The translations under genes were made by a program, and so were the position numbers. This document shows, in pieces, positions 1 to 11,362 of a stretch of DNA of 64,000 nt. The first letter of the stretch is position 1. The number at the start of each line of letters is the position of its first letter. Under the pieces are notes generated by a model. It was not told the origin of the DNA. It made no database searches and worked only from the letters and a program-made list of their open reading frames with translations. Source of the stretch: Linanthus parryae (taxonomy: Eukaryota > Streptophyta > Magnoliopsida > Ericales > Polemoniaceae); contig JALGPY010000005.1 in NCBI GenBank assembly GCA_023055425.1, positions 8,147,501 to 8,211,500 on the forward strand, written 5' to 3'.

Positions 1-195
1 TTACGAAGTAGATGTATGTCTTATCAGAGACTAAATCTATACCAGTATATCCCTTAAAAACCATGGTCCATTGCATTTTGCTTTTTTTATTTTCACTTCT
101 TAACTTCCAAGTTTCATTGTCACTGGCACGATATTGACTAGCGACTCAACGCCAGGTTCTTAGATTGGTTTTCTGTGCTATGAGCTCGTTTGTTA

Positions 196-610
196 TTCGT
201 TAAGGATTGGGCGAACAGTCTTTCAGTTAATCCATATTGTATCCTTGTAATTGTTGGTAAGTTTTTCCAGATGGCACATTTTGTACCATGCAGGAATACG
301 ATGGATTCTGTGTGGAATTATCACCTTCATTTCAGGGAGATTGTGTGGTTGCATGTGGTTCCTCATTCCATCACCTCCGACCATGACACGACGTTCATGA
401 GCCAATTCTGGAAGATTCTTTGGTAGAAGTTGGGCACTGATTTGAACTTCAGCAGCGCCTATCATCCTCAGACAGATGACCAGAGGTGGTGAATATCAGA
501 TTCGGCAATCTTCTTTGGTGTTTGGCATGATCTAAACCGAAGCAGTGGGATTTGGATCTTCCTCAAGCAGGTTTTAACTACAACAAATCGACAATCAAGA
601 CCACTTTTTA
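196..610 (+). pseudogene. Ty3/gypsy integrase core fragment, copy A
   Basis: A short decayed piece of a gypsy integrase. The translation has the family stretches FQMAHFVPC, FREIV.LHVVPHSI, SDHDTTFMSQFWK and SSAYHPQTDDQ, which surround the second catalytic Asp of the DDE core. A stop follows the FWKILW stretch at about 424-426, and four bases present in copy B (in the stretch after QTDDQ) are missing here, shifting the frame. No other integrase or reverse transcriptase domains flank it, so it is an isolated relic carried inside the duplicated unit. Confidence 0.8.
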
Positions 611-640
611 TACTAATAGTTTGTGTTCCACTTCATTAAG

Positions 641-2669
641 ATATTTACATTGTATAAAAACCAATATTGTTTGTTACCTACAAGAATCTAAACGTATTAC
701 TATGTAATACAAATTCCTTTAGCTTGGAGGTTGTTTTATGCTTTGATATGAGACAAAGTTTGGTTTGTTGTCTACAAATATTACTGCGTGCAACGTTGTA
801 AGTCTTGGCGAAATGGTACAGTTTCGTAGCAGTAATAGCAACAACCGAAAATCACGTGTGCCTACTTTCTGAGGATGTGAAGTTTTCCCCTCTAAACAAG
901 TGGATTTACTGCAGTCAGTGCCGAACTTCTTTCAGCCAAAGAAGTCAGGTCGAGTTCTTTCCAACTCGACTCATGATTATGTGTGTTTGCTCGAAACAAT
1001 TTTTCATAATTTGACAATATGTTAGTTTTTTCATACATCACAAGTCTCTGGATGATTCATGGTACATGTCATTTCCAATTCAGTATTTGGAAGCTCAAAT
1101 ATCTCTATAAGTGTCCAAGAACGGCATGAGCATTTATCTGTCATGGTAGGATTATGAATACGATTGATATCAAGATGGCAAGCCTAACCATCTTAATGAG
1201 AGCAGAGAAGATGAACAACGATGATAACAAGAATTAGCGTAAATGACACAAAACACCCCTAATGTATGGCATTTTACCACATGGTAATATCTATACCACA
1301 TGGTAGTGATCAGGTAATGTCCTATAATGTATCTGTCATGTTTCTCTGAAGTACTTCCATGTATACAAATTACCAAACACTATAGCCATTTTTGTAACGA
1401 TTTTTGTAGGCATTTTTGACATAACCAAACACTATAGGCATTTCTGAAGTACTTCCCTTCCATTTATCTTCCACTCTTGTAACGAATTTTGTAGGCATTT
1501 TTTACTTAGAAAATTTCACCTATACTCTCACTTTCAAAGTTCTTTGTCGTCAATAAGCAAAACATAACATATGAAATCAACGCATATAGAGATAACTTCT
1601 AATTTCATTGGAAGATACATATGCTCATGCTATGTTCATTATCTAATGTTTGACTTAGTACCGTAGGAAAATTGAAGATACTTATGTCCTTGATTGATAA
1701 ATGAAAACAAGAAATCCAGGTAAAATGGCTTCTCTGTTTCTATTTAACAATATCAAGAGATCTCTCCAAGCTTACGTTGCTTTTATTTTTTGGTAAACCG
1801 ATAATTCATTAACTTGCTGCAAGTAAATTATTTTAGAAACTGAAGACAACATGAAACCCACCGAAAAAGTGCAATCATAGATACTTTTTTTAGAAAGAAA
1901 AAGAAATAATGAAATGTCACATTATCATTTTTACTATAACAATAGAATATGGAGATTAATGTATCCCCAAAATATGACATGTGGAATAGTGTATCCCACC
2001 ATATCATAGGAATCAAACACTAAATAAGACAATCTCAGCCATTGAAGTTCGATGAATGATCATATCTTCTTTGGAGTCGTGCCCTACGGGTTAAGAACTA
2101 GTGTAGTAATATGGCTTTCATTTCTCCATGATTTATTTTTAAAGAATTCATGGAGTTTCTGTTAAATCGTCTTGGAGCGATTTTACAACGCAACAAAAAT
2201 GGTACTTTTTGAACTATTTTGGATTGAATCGACACATTTTTGAACCAAACTTTCTTGCATAAATGCCTGGCCATTGGGTTGAGTAGCTTTATTTTGTAGA
2301 TATGCCCGACAAACATCATATCGAATGTTAGGGTTATAGAACGCGATTGGAGGTGTAAGTCCCGGGTCCGAAATGAGCTTGCTCATACCTAGAGTGGAGG
2401 TCGTAACGCCCACATCCATAATTGGAGGAACCCGAATAAAACTAGGAGAATCGTCATATATTCTTTAGGTCGGAGCACCAGTACCACCAAGTAGCGGTGT
2501 CGTCTACCTTTTTTTGTTTCTTCATAAGGAATTTGTCCGTTCTACAATAACGAATTTACAGTTAGATAAGTTATAATGCTCAAGATTGTTGGGTTAAACA
2601 AAAACAAAGTTTTACATTGCTTTAAATTTTCACATAGCTTCATAATTTTTCGTTTACCCACAAGCTCAC
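641..2669. other. Non-coding spacer of copy A
   Basis: No credible gene. The stretch at about 966-1380 recurs in diverged form at 27060-27440 and partly at 30520-30660 and 30990-31140; about 1340-1930 recurs at 38360-38930. A sequence at 1229 resembles the terminal repeats of the Mutator-like elements described at 27316-28376. The rest is AT-rich with no motif I recognise. Confidence 0.6.
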
Positions 2670-4283
2670 TGATACGTATTCTTACGTGTGTACGCAAGTG
2701 CACGGTTGAGTAATAAGGTGTGAGTATATTTAATACTCGGGTTGTTGAATTCCACGAGGACAAGTTCGTAACAAGCTATAATTAGAAAATTATTTACGTT
2801 CACTAAGTAACCGGTAAGAAGTGAGAATTGTGAGGTTGGTTGTTGTAATAACGCAAATATAAGTGAAATGGAATTAAGAAGAAGTTCTTAATTAATTATG
2901 GAGAAACTAGACAATTTATGGATCACGTAAGGCTGTTAGACAATTTCGGATACTCTATTGAAACACGCTAATCCTAATTTAGTTATGCCAGGTCACTAGT
3001 TACTGCAATCTTCTGTCGATCTCATGCAGTTCTATGTCTCAGTCTACTTCGGGTCCTCCCGGTCCACCTCCGTCTACCGGTTCATTCTAGTAGGCTAACG
3101 ACGTGCACGACAACGGGTCCCCTCGGCCCACCGTTGCAGGAGTAGTCTTTACACCCATCGATTCTATCCAAATGGCCAATCCTATTCAAATCACCTCTCA
3201 GTCTCTTTGATTCGGAATTGTGTTCATGTTCTCTATCACCCTAGGCAAAGTCTCCGTCGAGCCCTCCACCTAAGTTCTAGCAATTTCGGGTAGCTACTCC
3301 GTTGTTGCTAAGATTGAAGCTCAGAACATGAACAATAACTAAACTAAATTAACATTAAGTAGAAATCACAACTATGAATCAAAATCATTCTCTAATTGTC
3401 GTTCATCTCATAAATAGAGTGTGTCAATAACCCTAGTTCAACAATAAACCAAAAGACTTGAAGAATCGTCACAATCATGAATCCAAAACATGAATCAATC
3501 ATAATAATCTGGAAAATATGAATCTAAGATAACCCTAGGCTCTCCATAGAGCCTAGCAAAGTATCTAGCTACTCATAATAGAGAGAAGATACATGAGTTT
3601 CTCCATAATTAATGAAAGAGAAGGAGGAAAGTGATCAAACGGTGAAATTGCCAAAGCGTTGACGAATCCGTGCAATCCCCAAGCTGCTCTCCAATGGTGT
3701 CCCGTGCGTCTCTGGCCTCTCTCTAGGTCATCTCTCCCGTTTTATACCAGCTGGGGCGAGATTTTAATGTAACTTGGCCAAAATTGCATTTCAGCCCCTC
3801 TAGTTTTTCATTCTCGGACTGTAAGCTGATCTTGCGCGGGCCATATCTCCCTCATACGGGCTCGTATTTGGGTCTACCATATATCGTTGGAAATCTATGG
3901 ATGTCTAATTTCTAATGGCGCAAGCCTTGCTCCAAAACTCATTGTAGATTTGCCTAAGCATTGAAAATATTGAAGGCTGGTCCTGAGTGACTTTTCCAAC
4001 TTTGCTTCCTTTTTGCATCTTTTTTCTTCTCTTCATCTACCTCCATTCCAAGCATATTCAAGCCTCTCATAAGCTCCATTGCACATATTTTACCTGATTT
4101 ACACAACACTAAACAACCCGTGCAATTATCTTTGCAAATATGAGAGAAAACATGCGCGAATAAGCTAGAAACTACATTTTTCACTCTTAGGTTTATAAAT
4201 CATCAATTTCACATATTTGTGCACACATATCATCTAAATCATGTGGAATAAGCCTAATGCAAGTGACAAGAAAGTATCATAAT

Positions 4284-5712
4284 TGTAGGGTTTTGATTCA
4301 TGGATCGCGCAAATGGAAGCATAATCAAACAATAGCCATGCAAAACCCTCCAAGGATCACAAGTCTAGATGCATAACGATAGTAAAGGTAAGAAATCATA
4401 AACACACCTTTGGGTTCTCCTTGATGACTTCAAACGCGAATAGTGTCACGTTCTCTATAGTTGATCCACGCCTATAGTTGATCCTAGATCTCCAATCTTC
4501 CTTGGTGCTAGCCCGGAATGAGAGGAGGGTGAAGGAATCACGCAAAACAAGGCAAAAGAAGGGGCTCGGCCCTCTTTTGGCGTCGGGGACGAGGGGGCGG
4601 CGGCAAGGGGGCGGCGTCCTCCTTGTTGCTTGCTCTCTCTCTCCTTTGTTCTCTCCCACTCTTGTTATGTTCTCTTTAGAGCATAAGTTATGAGGAAGGA
4701 AGGAAGGAGGGTCCTTTATATAGTCCAACAACTCCTTGTTAACTACCTAAAGGACTTATTCTAGTCCTACTAGAATTCAATTTAGTCCCTTCCTTGCAAA
4801 TTAGTCCCTACTAAGTTTGCAAGGGTTTGCAAAGTGATCCTTCTAATTAATTAATCCAATTAATTAATTCCCAAATCTAGTACAACTCTATATAGCGTGT
4901 GACCCCATAGGTTCTATCTAGTTGGTAGCAACTATTTGCTAATATGGAGCGGTTTCTAGCAAAACATCCATTCTAGCCAACTAATAGAATAGTCATCTAG
5001 ACAACCTTGTACAAGTAATTGTCTCATCCCTTTGCCCCCATATCCGGATTGGACACGAGACATACAAGTCACACTCGTATATCCAATCCCTAGTTTCTCG
5101 ATCCATGGAAAAGCCTTATTCGTGCAAATAACATCAATATCCCATATTGATTTATTTGAGTCTGGTCAGACATTCTATAAGCACTATCCTTCGAGTGGCC
5201 TTGGATATTTGCTCCCGTTATGTGGGAGGGGCAAATCCTCCCTACGTCCACTACGATCTCTAAGCTTGCTTCTCATTGTATCCAGTACACGCCTTTATAA
5301 CTACCCAGTTACGGTGTAGCGTTTAACGCTACCAAAATCACAATGATCCACAACTAGAATATCTAGTGACTTCAAGTCTAAGGATGACAATACCATTGTA
5401 CCCGAGAAGCACTTGTGACTTAACATAACATGTATGTAGCCTTCTTGGTGATGGGTCAATCCAGTGCAACATTCCGTAATGCACACCTATGTGTTGGATC
5501 GTGATATCTCCATATCAATCCAACCCCATACTAGTCTATAAATGATTGTCCCATTTAATCATTATACTTGACTAGGGATATTTAAGATAAACAACACGAT
5601 TGTAAATCTAAGGACTTCATTATATTAAATATCCAATAAATAATAAATGAATTTTCTAGCCAAATACAAATTCATACTAAACTAGATTGCCTCTAGGGCA
5701 TCTATCCCAACA
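4284..5712 (-). repeat. 3' LTR of the copia element
   Basis: 1429 bp. On the plus strand it begins TGTAGGGTTTTG and ends CTATCCCAACA. It lies downstream of the polyprotein, so it is the 3' LTR in the element's orientation. It carries the same TATATAAA sequence as the 5' LTR, here at 4715-4722. An ORF-like stretch in the LTR is present in both LTRs and is not a gene. Confidence 0.97.
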
Positions 5713-5724
5713 GTCTCCCACTTG
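5713..5724 (-). other. Polypurine tract of the copia element
   Basis: On the minus strand the sequence AAGTGGGAGAC directly precedes the TGTTGGG start of the 3' LTR. A purine-rich stretch of this kind next to the 3' LTR primes plus-strand DNA synthesis. The polyprotein stop codon is at 5727-5729, immediately upstream. Confidence 0.85.
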
Positions 5725-5726
5725 CA

Positions 5727-8700
5727 CTAGAGCCAATCTGGCGCATCTCGTATGCCCATACTCCTAGTGTGCCCTTCATGCTTCCACTGCGTGAGAGGCT
5801 TCGTAAGCGGGTCTGACAGATTATCATCTGTAGGAATCTTGCATATCCGAACGTCTCCTCTATCGATAATATCTCGAATCAGATGAAACTTCCTGAGCAC
5901 ATGCTTGGACTTCTGGTGCAATCTTGGTTCCTTTGATTGCGCGATCGCCCCAGTGTTGTCACAGAACAACTCCACTGGATCCGCAATGCTAGGGACCACA
6001 CCAAGTTCAGAAACAAACTTTCTGATCCAAACAGCCTCCTTTGCTGCGCCATTTGCAGCAATGTACTCAGCCTCTGTTGTAGAATCAGCCACCGTCTCTT
6101 GCTTGGAACTCTTCCAGCTCACCGCTGCTCCATTCAGGCAAAACACATATCCCGACTGTGATCTAAAGTCATCTCTGTCGGTTTGGAAGCTTGCATCAGT
6201 GTAACCCCTTACACGCAACTCTTCCTCACCGCCAAACATCATGAAAGCATCCTTAGTTCTTCTCAAGTACTTTAGGATGTTCTTGACAGCAATCCAGTGA
6301 CTCTCACCCGGATTGGATTGGTATCTGCTTGTCATACTCAAGGCATATGACACATCTGGTCTAGTACATAACATGGCGTACATGATAGATCCTATGGCCG
6401 AGGCATAGGGAATCCTACTCATGCGTTCCTTCTCAATCTCATTGGAAGGACAACCACTCTTCGAAAGAGTGATTCCATGTGACATGGGCAAGAATCCCTT
6501 CTTGGAATCTTGCATGTTGAACCGTTTCAACACCTTGTCAATATATGTACTTTGACTTAGGCCTAGAAACCTTTTAGATCTATCTCTATAGATCTTTATA
6601 CCGAGTATATAGGCTGCTTCCCCTAAGTCTTTCATTGAGAAACACTTTCCTAGCCAATCTTTAACAGATTGCAGCATGGGAATGTCGTTTCCAATGAGTA
6701 GTATGTCATCCACATACAAGACCAGAAAAGCTACAGAGCTCCCACTAACCTTCTTGTAGACACAAGACTCATCTTCGTTTCTGATGAAGCCAAACTCTTT
6801 GACCACTTCATCAAAACGTCGATTCCAACTCCTAGAAGCTTGCTTCAATCCATAAATGGATCGTTGCAGCTTACAGACTTTGTTGGCTTGCTTTGGATCC
6901 TCAAAACCCTCCGGCTGTATCATATACACCTCCTCGAGGAGATTCCCATAAAGGAATGCTGTTTTGACATCCATCTGCCAAATCTCATAGTCGTAGTATG
7001 CTGCAATTGCAAGTAGGATTCGGATGGATTTGGTCATTGCGACTGGTGAAAAGGTTTCATCATAGTCAATACCATGAATCTGTCTGAATCCTTTAGCCAC
7101 CAATCGGCCCTTATAGGTAATCACATTACCATCCATGTCGATCTTCTTCTTGAAGACCCACTTGCACCCTATGGGCCGCGCCCAGTCAGGTGGTTCCACC
7201 AAAGTCCATACTTTGTTGGTATACATGGATTCCATCTCGGATCTCATGGCTTCAAGCCACTGCTGCGAGTCTGGGCCATTCATGGCCTCCTCATAGGTAG
7301 TAGGCTCATCATCTATGAGCATCGTGTCACCGGAATCAGTCACGAGAAGTCCGTACCTCTCGGGTTCCTGGCGCACTCTACTAGATCTACGAAGCTCTTG
7401 TGTTACCTGAACAGGTGGATCCACAACTGCTTGTGATTCCTGTTCATGTTCCATAATCGGTTCAGTGATTTGTGGTTCTTGAACTTCTTCAAGTTCTACA
7501 TTCCTCCCACTTGCTTCTTTAGAGACAAACTCTCTTTCTAGAAACACGCCGGTCCGAGCAACAAATACTTTGTTCTCGGTTGGATTGTAGAAATAGTATC
7601 CCTTAGTTTCCTTAGGGTACCCCACAAATTTACACTTATCCGATTTAGGCCCTAGCTTGTCTGATTGTAAACGTTTTACATAGACATCGCAGCCCCAAAT
7701 CCTCATGAACGACAGTGTGGGACGCCTCCCACTCCACATCTCATATGGTGTCTTCATGACTGATTTAGATGGAACACGGTTAATGGTGAAAGCTGCACTT
7801 AATAGAGCGTAGCCCCAAAATGATAATGGAAGATCGGTTTGACACATCATAGACCGAACCATATCCAATAGGGTTCGATTCCTCCTCTCGGACACGCCAT
7901 TCCATTGTGGCGTTCCGGGTGGAGTGAGTTGGGACACGATCCCACACTCTCTAAGATAGTCGTCAAACTCTTGACTCAAGTATTCTCCTCCACGATCCGA
8001 TCGTAGAGCCTTGATACTTTTGCCAAGTTGCTTTTCTACTTCATTCTTGAATTCTTTGAACACTTCAAAGGATTCTGATTTTGCCCTCATAAGGTACACA
8101 AATCCATATCTACTGTAATCATCAGTAAACGTAATGAAGTAGACATAACCACCCCTGGCAGGCGTGGCAAATGGCCCACACACATCGGTATGTATGAGCG
8201 CCAATTGCTCACTAGTCCTCTCTCCTTTCTTATTGAAAGGGGACTTTGTCATTTTTCCCAATAAACAAGCCTCACATGTCTCATATGATTCAAAATCAAA
8301 TGAGTCTAGTAATCCATCCTTATGGAGTCTAGATACACGTTTCTCATTTATGTGGCCTAAACGACAATGCCATAAATAAGCAGGATTTAAATCATTTATT
8401 TTAATCCGCTTGGTATTAATGTTGTAGACAGGATTGCTTAGATCAAGGACATAAAGTCCATTAAATAATTGCGCACTAAAATAGTGAATATTATTCAAAT
8501 AAAAGGAACAACAATTGTTCTTTATTGAAATAATAAAACCTTCCTTGTCCAAACAAGAAATAGAAATAATGTTTCTGCTCATAGCAGGCACAAAATAGCA
8601 ATTATTTAATTCTAAAACTAATCCTGAAGGCAGAGATAGCTCGCACACGCCTATGGCCAACGCAGCAACCTTTGCTCCATTCCCAACGCGTAGATCTACC

Positions 8701-9677
8701 TCCCCTTTAGCCAATCTTTTACTTCTCTTTAGATCCTGCATATTTCGACAAATATGAGATCCACATCCAGTATCTAATACCCATGATGTAGAGACAGTTA
8801 AATTGACATCTACAATAAAAATACCTGGTGGTGGTGGAATCACTATTCCAAGCCTCTTGTCCTCCAGATATTTTGGGCAGTTCCTCCTCCAGTGTCCAGG
8901 TTGACTACAGTAGTGACATTCACCCTTAGTCACGACCTTGGCAACGCCACCAACAGGCTTAAGGGCTTGTTCCTTGGACTTGGCAACTGACTTGCCTTTA
9001 CCCTTGGAGGAAGAGGCAAACTTTTTGCCCTTTCCTTTATGCACCATCATAATGGCCTTGCCCTTACCCTTGTTGATGCTCTGTTCAGCCGTCCTCAACA
9101 TGTTGAGCAAATCTGGCAGTGGTTTAACGATCTCGTTCATGTTATAGTTCATAATGAACTGTCCATAACTCTCGGGCAACGATTGCAACACGAGATCGGT
9201 TGCCAACTCTTGGCCGACCAGGAACCCAAGCCGGGCGAGATTCTCCAAGTACCCGATCATTCGGAGTACATGGGGTCCCACCGGGTTCCCTTCTGCCAGA
9301 TGACATTTGAACAGTGCCTTTGAGACCTCATACCTCTCTACCCTCGCCTGCTCTTGGAAGAGCTGCTTTAGATGTTCGATCATATCGACAGCATTCATGT
9401 TCTCATGTTGCTTCTGAAGCTCAGAGGTCATGGTGCAAAGCATTAGGCAGGCCGCATCATTAGCGTCATCAACACGCTTTTGATACGCCTTTAAGGCAGC
9501 AGGTGTCTGGTTCTCTGGACCTTCTGGGACTTGCTCCTCTATTGCGTACAGTTTCTTCTCTTGCTTGAGAACAATTCTCAAGTTTCTGTACCAATCAAGA
9601 AAGTTGGTTCCAGAGAGCTTGTCCTTCTCAAGGACAGATCGTAGGGAATGTTGTGAACTCGATGAGTTGTTTGCCAT
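5727..9677 (-). CDS. gag-pol: Copia gag-pol polyprotein, apparently intact
   Basis: One 1316-residue frame starting at an ATG. Domains in order: capsid-like gag (about 15-200); a Lys/Gly-rich basic stretch (202-238); a CCHC zinc knuckle at C254, C257, H262, C267; the aspartic protease motif LDTGCGS with D302; integrase zinc finger H437, H442, C468, C471; integrase core D498, D561, E597 (a D,D35E arrangement); reverse transcriptase (about 823-1065) with YVDD at 988-991; and RNase H with D1161 and E1204. The domain order integrase before reverse transcriptase defines Ty1/copia. There are no internal stops or frameshifts, and all catalytic residues I checked are present. In the cell it would form virus-like particles, copy its RNA and integrate the cDNA. 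I did not assign a copia clade, because that needs a tree. Confidence 0.97.
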   Translation of the reverse strand: MANNSSSSQHSLRSVLEKDKLSGTNFLDWYRNLRIVLKQEKKLYAIEEQVPEGPENQTPAALKAYQKRVDDANDAACLMLCTMTSELQKQHENMNAVDMIEHLKQLFQEQARVERYEVSKALFKCHLAEGNPVGPHVLRMIGYLENLARLGFLVGQELATDLVLQSLPESYGQFIMNYNMNEIVKPLPDLLNMLRTAEQSINKGKGKAIMMVHKGKGKKFASSSKGKGKSVAKSKEQALKPVGGVAKVVTKGECHYCSQPGHWRRNCPKYLEDKRLGIVIPPPPGIFIVDVNLTVSTSWVLDTGCGSHICRNMQDLKRSKRLAKGEVDLRVGNGAKVAALAIGVCELSLPSGLVLELNNCYFVPAMSRNIISISCLDKEGFIISIKNNCCSFYLNNIHYFSAQLFNGLYVLDLSNPVYNINTKRIKINDLNPAYLWHCRLGHINEKRVSRLHKDGLLDSFDFESYETCEACLLGKMTKSPFNKKGERTSEQLALIHTDVCGPFATPARGGYVYFITFTDDYSRYGFVYLMRAKSESFEVFKEFKNEVEKQLGKSIKALRSDRGGEYLSQEFDDYLRECGIVSQLTPPGTPQWNGVSERRNRTLLDMVRSMMCQTDLPLSFWGYALLSAAFTINRVPSKSVMKTPYEMWSGRRPTLSFMRIWGCDVYVKRLQSDKLGPKSDKCKFVGYPKETKGYYFYNPTENKVFVARTGVFLEREFVSKEASGRNVELEEVQEPQITEPIMEHEQESQAVVDPPVQVTQELRRSSRVRQEPERYGLLVTDSGDTMLIDDEPTTYEEAMNGPDSQQWLEAMRSEMESMYTNKVWTLVEPPDWARPIGCKWVFKKKIDMDGNVITYKGRLVAKGFRQIHGIDYDETFSPVAMTKSIRILLAIAAYYDYEIWQMDVKTAFLYGNLLEEVYMIQPEGFEDPKQANKVCKLQRSIYGLKQASRSWNRRFDEVVKEFGFIRNEDESCVYKKVSGSSVAFLVLYVDDILLIGNDIPMLQSVKDWLGKCFSMKDLGEAAYILGIKIYRDRSKRFLGLSQSTYIDKVLKRFNMQDSKKGFLPMSHGITLSKSGCPSNEIEKERMSRIPYASAIGSIMYAMLCTRPDVSYALSMTSRYQSNPGESHWIAVKNILKYLRRTKDAFMMFGGEEELRVRGYTDASFQTDRDDFRSQSGYVFCLNGAAVSWKSSKQETVADSTTEAEYIAANGAAKEAVWIRKFVSELGVVPSIADPVELFCDNTGAIAQSKEPRLHQKSKHVLRKFHLIRDIIDRGDVRICKIPTDDNLSDPLTKPLTQWKHEGHTRSMGIRDAPDWL

Positions 9678-11349
9678 TTGGAATTCTACAAAAGGAAAAT
9701 ACGCAAGTTTTAGTATTTGTGAATTTTTGACTATATTTAATAATTGCTAGTTTATTAAATATAGCTCCCACTATTTTTCTACGGATTAATAACCCTCAAG
9801 ATATTAATGCGGAAAATATCCTTATATTTTCTAGTGGGCCAAGATCCATCTTTTTCATCTCCTTATGAGCTTGCTTTGGCAAGTCACCCACAATTCGACT
9901 ACTTCTTAGGTAGGAACAATTCCAATTGCATCCCACATGCAACTCTTGGTTCAATTGGGCAAATGACTCCTTATTTATCCATCCATATGGATAATCCCAA
10001 TTGATTGCCTCTAGGTTTCTTAATCAAATTAATAGCCTAGTTGTGCTCAACCTCTTATCTAAACAATTGCACATTGTTACGTGCCATCGCATTCCATCAT
10101 TATGAACCAAGTCGCCATGCTTTGGCACGCACGAGCTTGATAAATAATGATGATAATGAGTGTTTAAATAACGAGAAGGCAAGAACACAATATTGAATTT
10201 TGAGGGATTTTTTTAAATTCAATTTTAATTATTTTGTTGATCAATATCAACTAATCTATCTATTTGAGTTTGGGCACAACTCCAAATAATAGATCCGGGT
10301 TGTCTAATTATCTTATTATCCTAATTGCATGCATCATCCATACACCAACCGCACAAATAATAAGACAATAAATAAACAACCACAAAACAAAAATTAAACG
10401 TGATGTGGATATGGCCTTTTCTAGACTAAGATAATTCCAAGCCAATGGAATTATCTATGAACCCTAAGCAAACACATCTCCATGCGTCTTGGTCTTTTGG
10501 TCCATCCTTCATAGTCATGTGGAATGCTCCATGCTCCATGCTCCATCTTTTGTGGCTTCTTTGGCTTTGGGCTTCTTTTCTTCAATCTTGGCTAACAATC
10601 TACTTTATCTAGCACTAGCTAATATCTATACTAAATAAAATAAATCTCACAAGTTGAGAAAAAAATGGCACGCAGGCCATAAAACCCTAATTAATTATTA
10701 CAATTAATTGATCAGCTCGCAAGCCGTAAAACCAAACCACAAAATTAAACATCCACATCAAACCACATCCTAAGGCCATATCCAATCACCATGCGAATTG
10801 CACATAAACAGTTAAAATTCAATTTTAACGCACTTGGTCAATTTTAATTGATTTTAGGATTTCTAGGGTTAAAACGGTCCATGGGCCCAACAATCCAATT
10901 GCCCGGGCCCAAACAAAGTGAACCATAAGGCCCTAGGGCCGGCCCGGCCCAAAACCCGCAAGCTAGGCCTGCGTGTTAGGGCCGCCCGGCCCCTTAGGGC
11001 GCCAATCTTGGGCGGCAAGCAAGGGGGCGGTCCCCTAGGGGGCCGAACCTCCTTGTGGAGGTTGTTTCCAAAACAACCTCCTTGCTTGGAGCCCAAGTTT
11101 GGTTGTTTCCTTGTTTTGGGAGAACTCCTTCTTCCCCAAGGATGCCCAAACCCTAGATCTAAGATCCTAAAATTTCTCAAACTCACCAATTCATGCATCC
11201 AATGCAATAATTGGGTCTTGTTGTGATTAATTCTTTGACAAATTGCATCCAATGCTTGACTTGTCTTGTTTTACGCGATAAACAACAAATTAAGGTGTAA
11301 AACAACAAGAATGTAACACATAAACTACGTTTATGCTCTATGACCTGTG
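9678..11349 (-). other. Long untranslated leader of the copia element
   Basis: About 1.67 kb separates the primer site from the gag-pol ATG, long for a copia element. Most is AT-rich. A GC-rich block at about 10900-11150 is full of GGGCC and GGCCC words. A 127-codon ORF (10869-11252, minus) covers that block but resembles no protein I know. The leader could hold packaging or translational control signals; that is inference. Confidence 0.6.
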
Positions 11350-11361
11350 GCTCTGATACCA
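11350..11361 (-). other. Primer binding site, initiator tRNA-Met
   Basis: The minus strand reads TGGTATCAGAGC one base inside the 5' LTR. This is the usual complement to the 3' end of plant initiator tRNA-Met and fixes which LTR is the 5' one. Confidence 0.95.
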
Positions 11362-11362
11362 C

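Noticed and set aside
4396..4731. 111-codon frame in the copia LTR (also 11476-11811)
   Set aside because: Present in both LTRs and overlapping the TATA region; no known domain.
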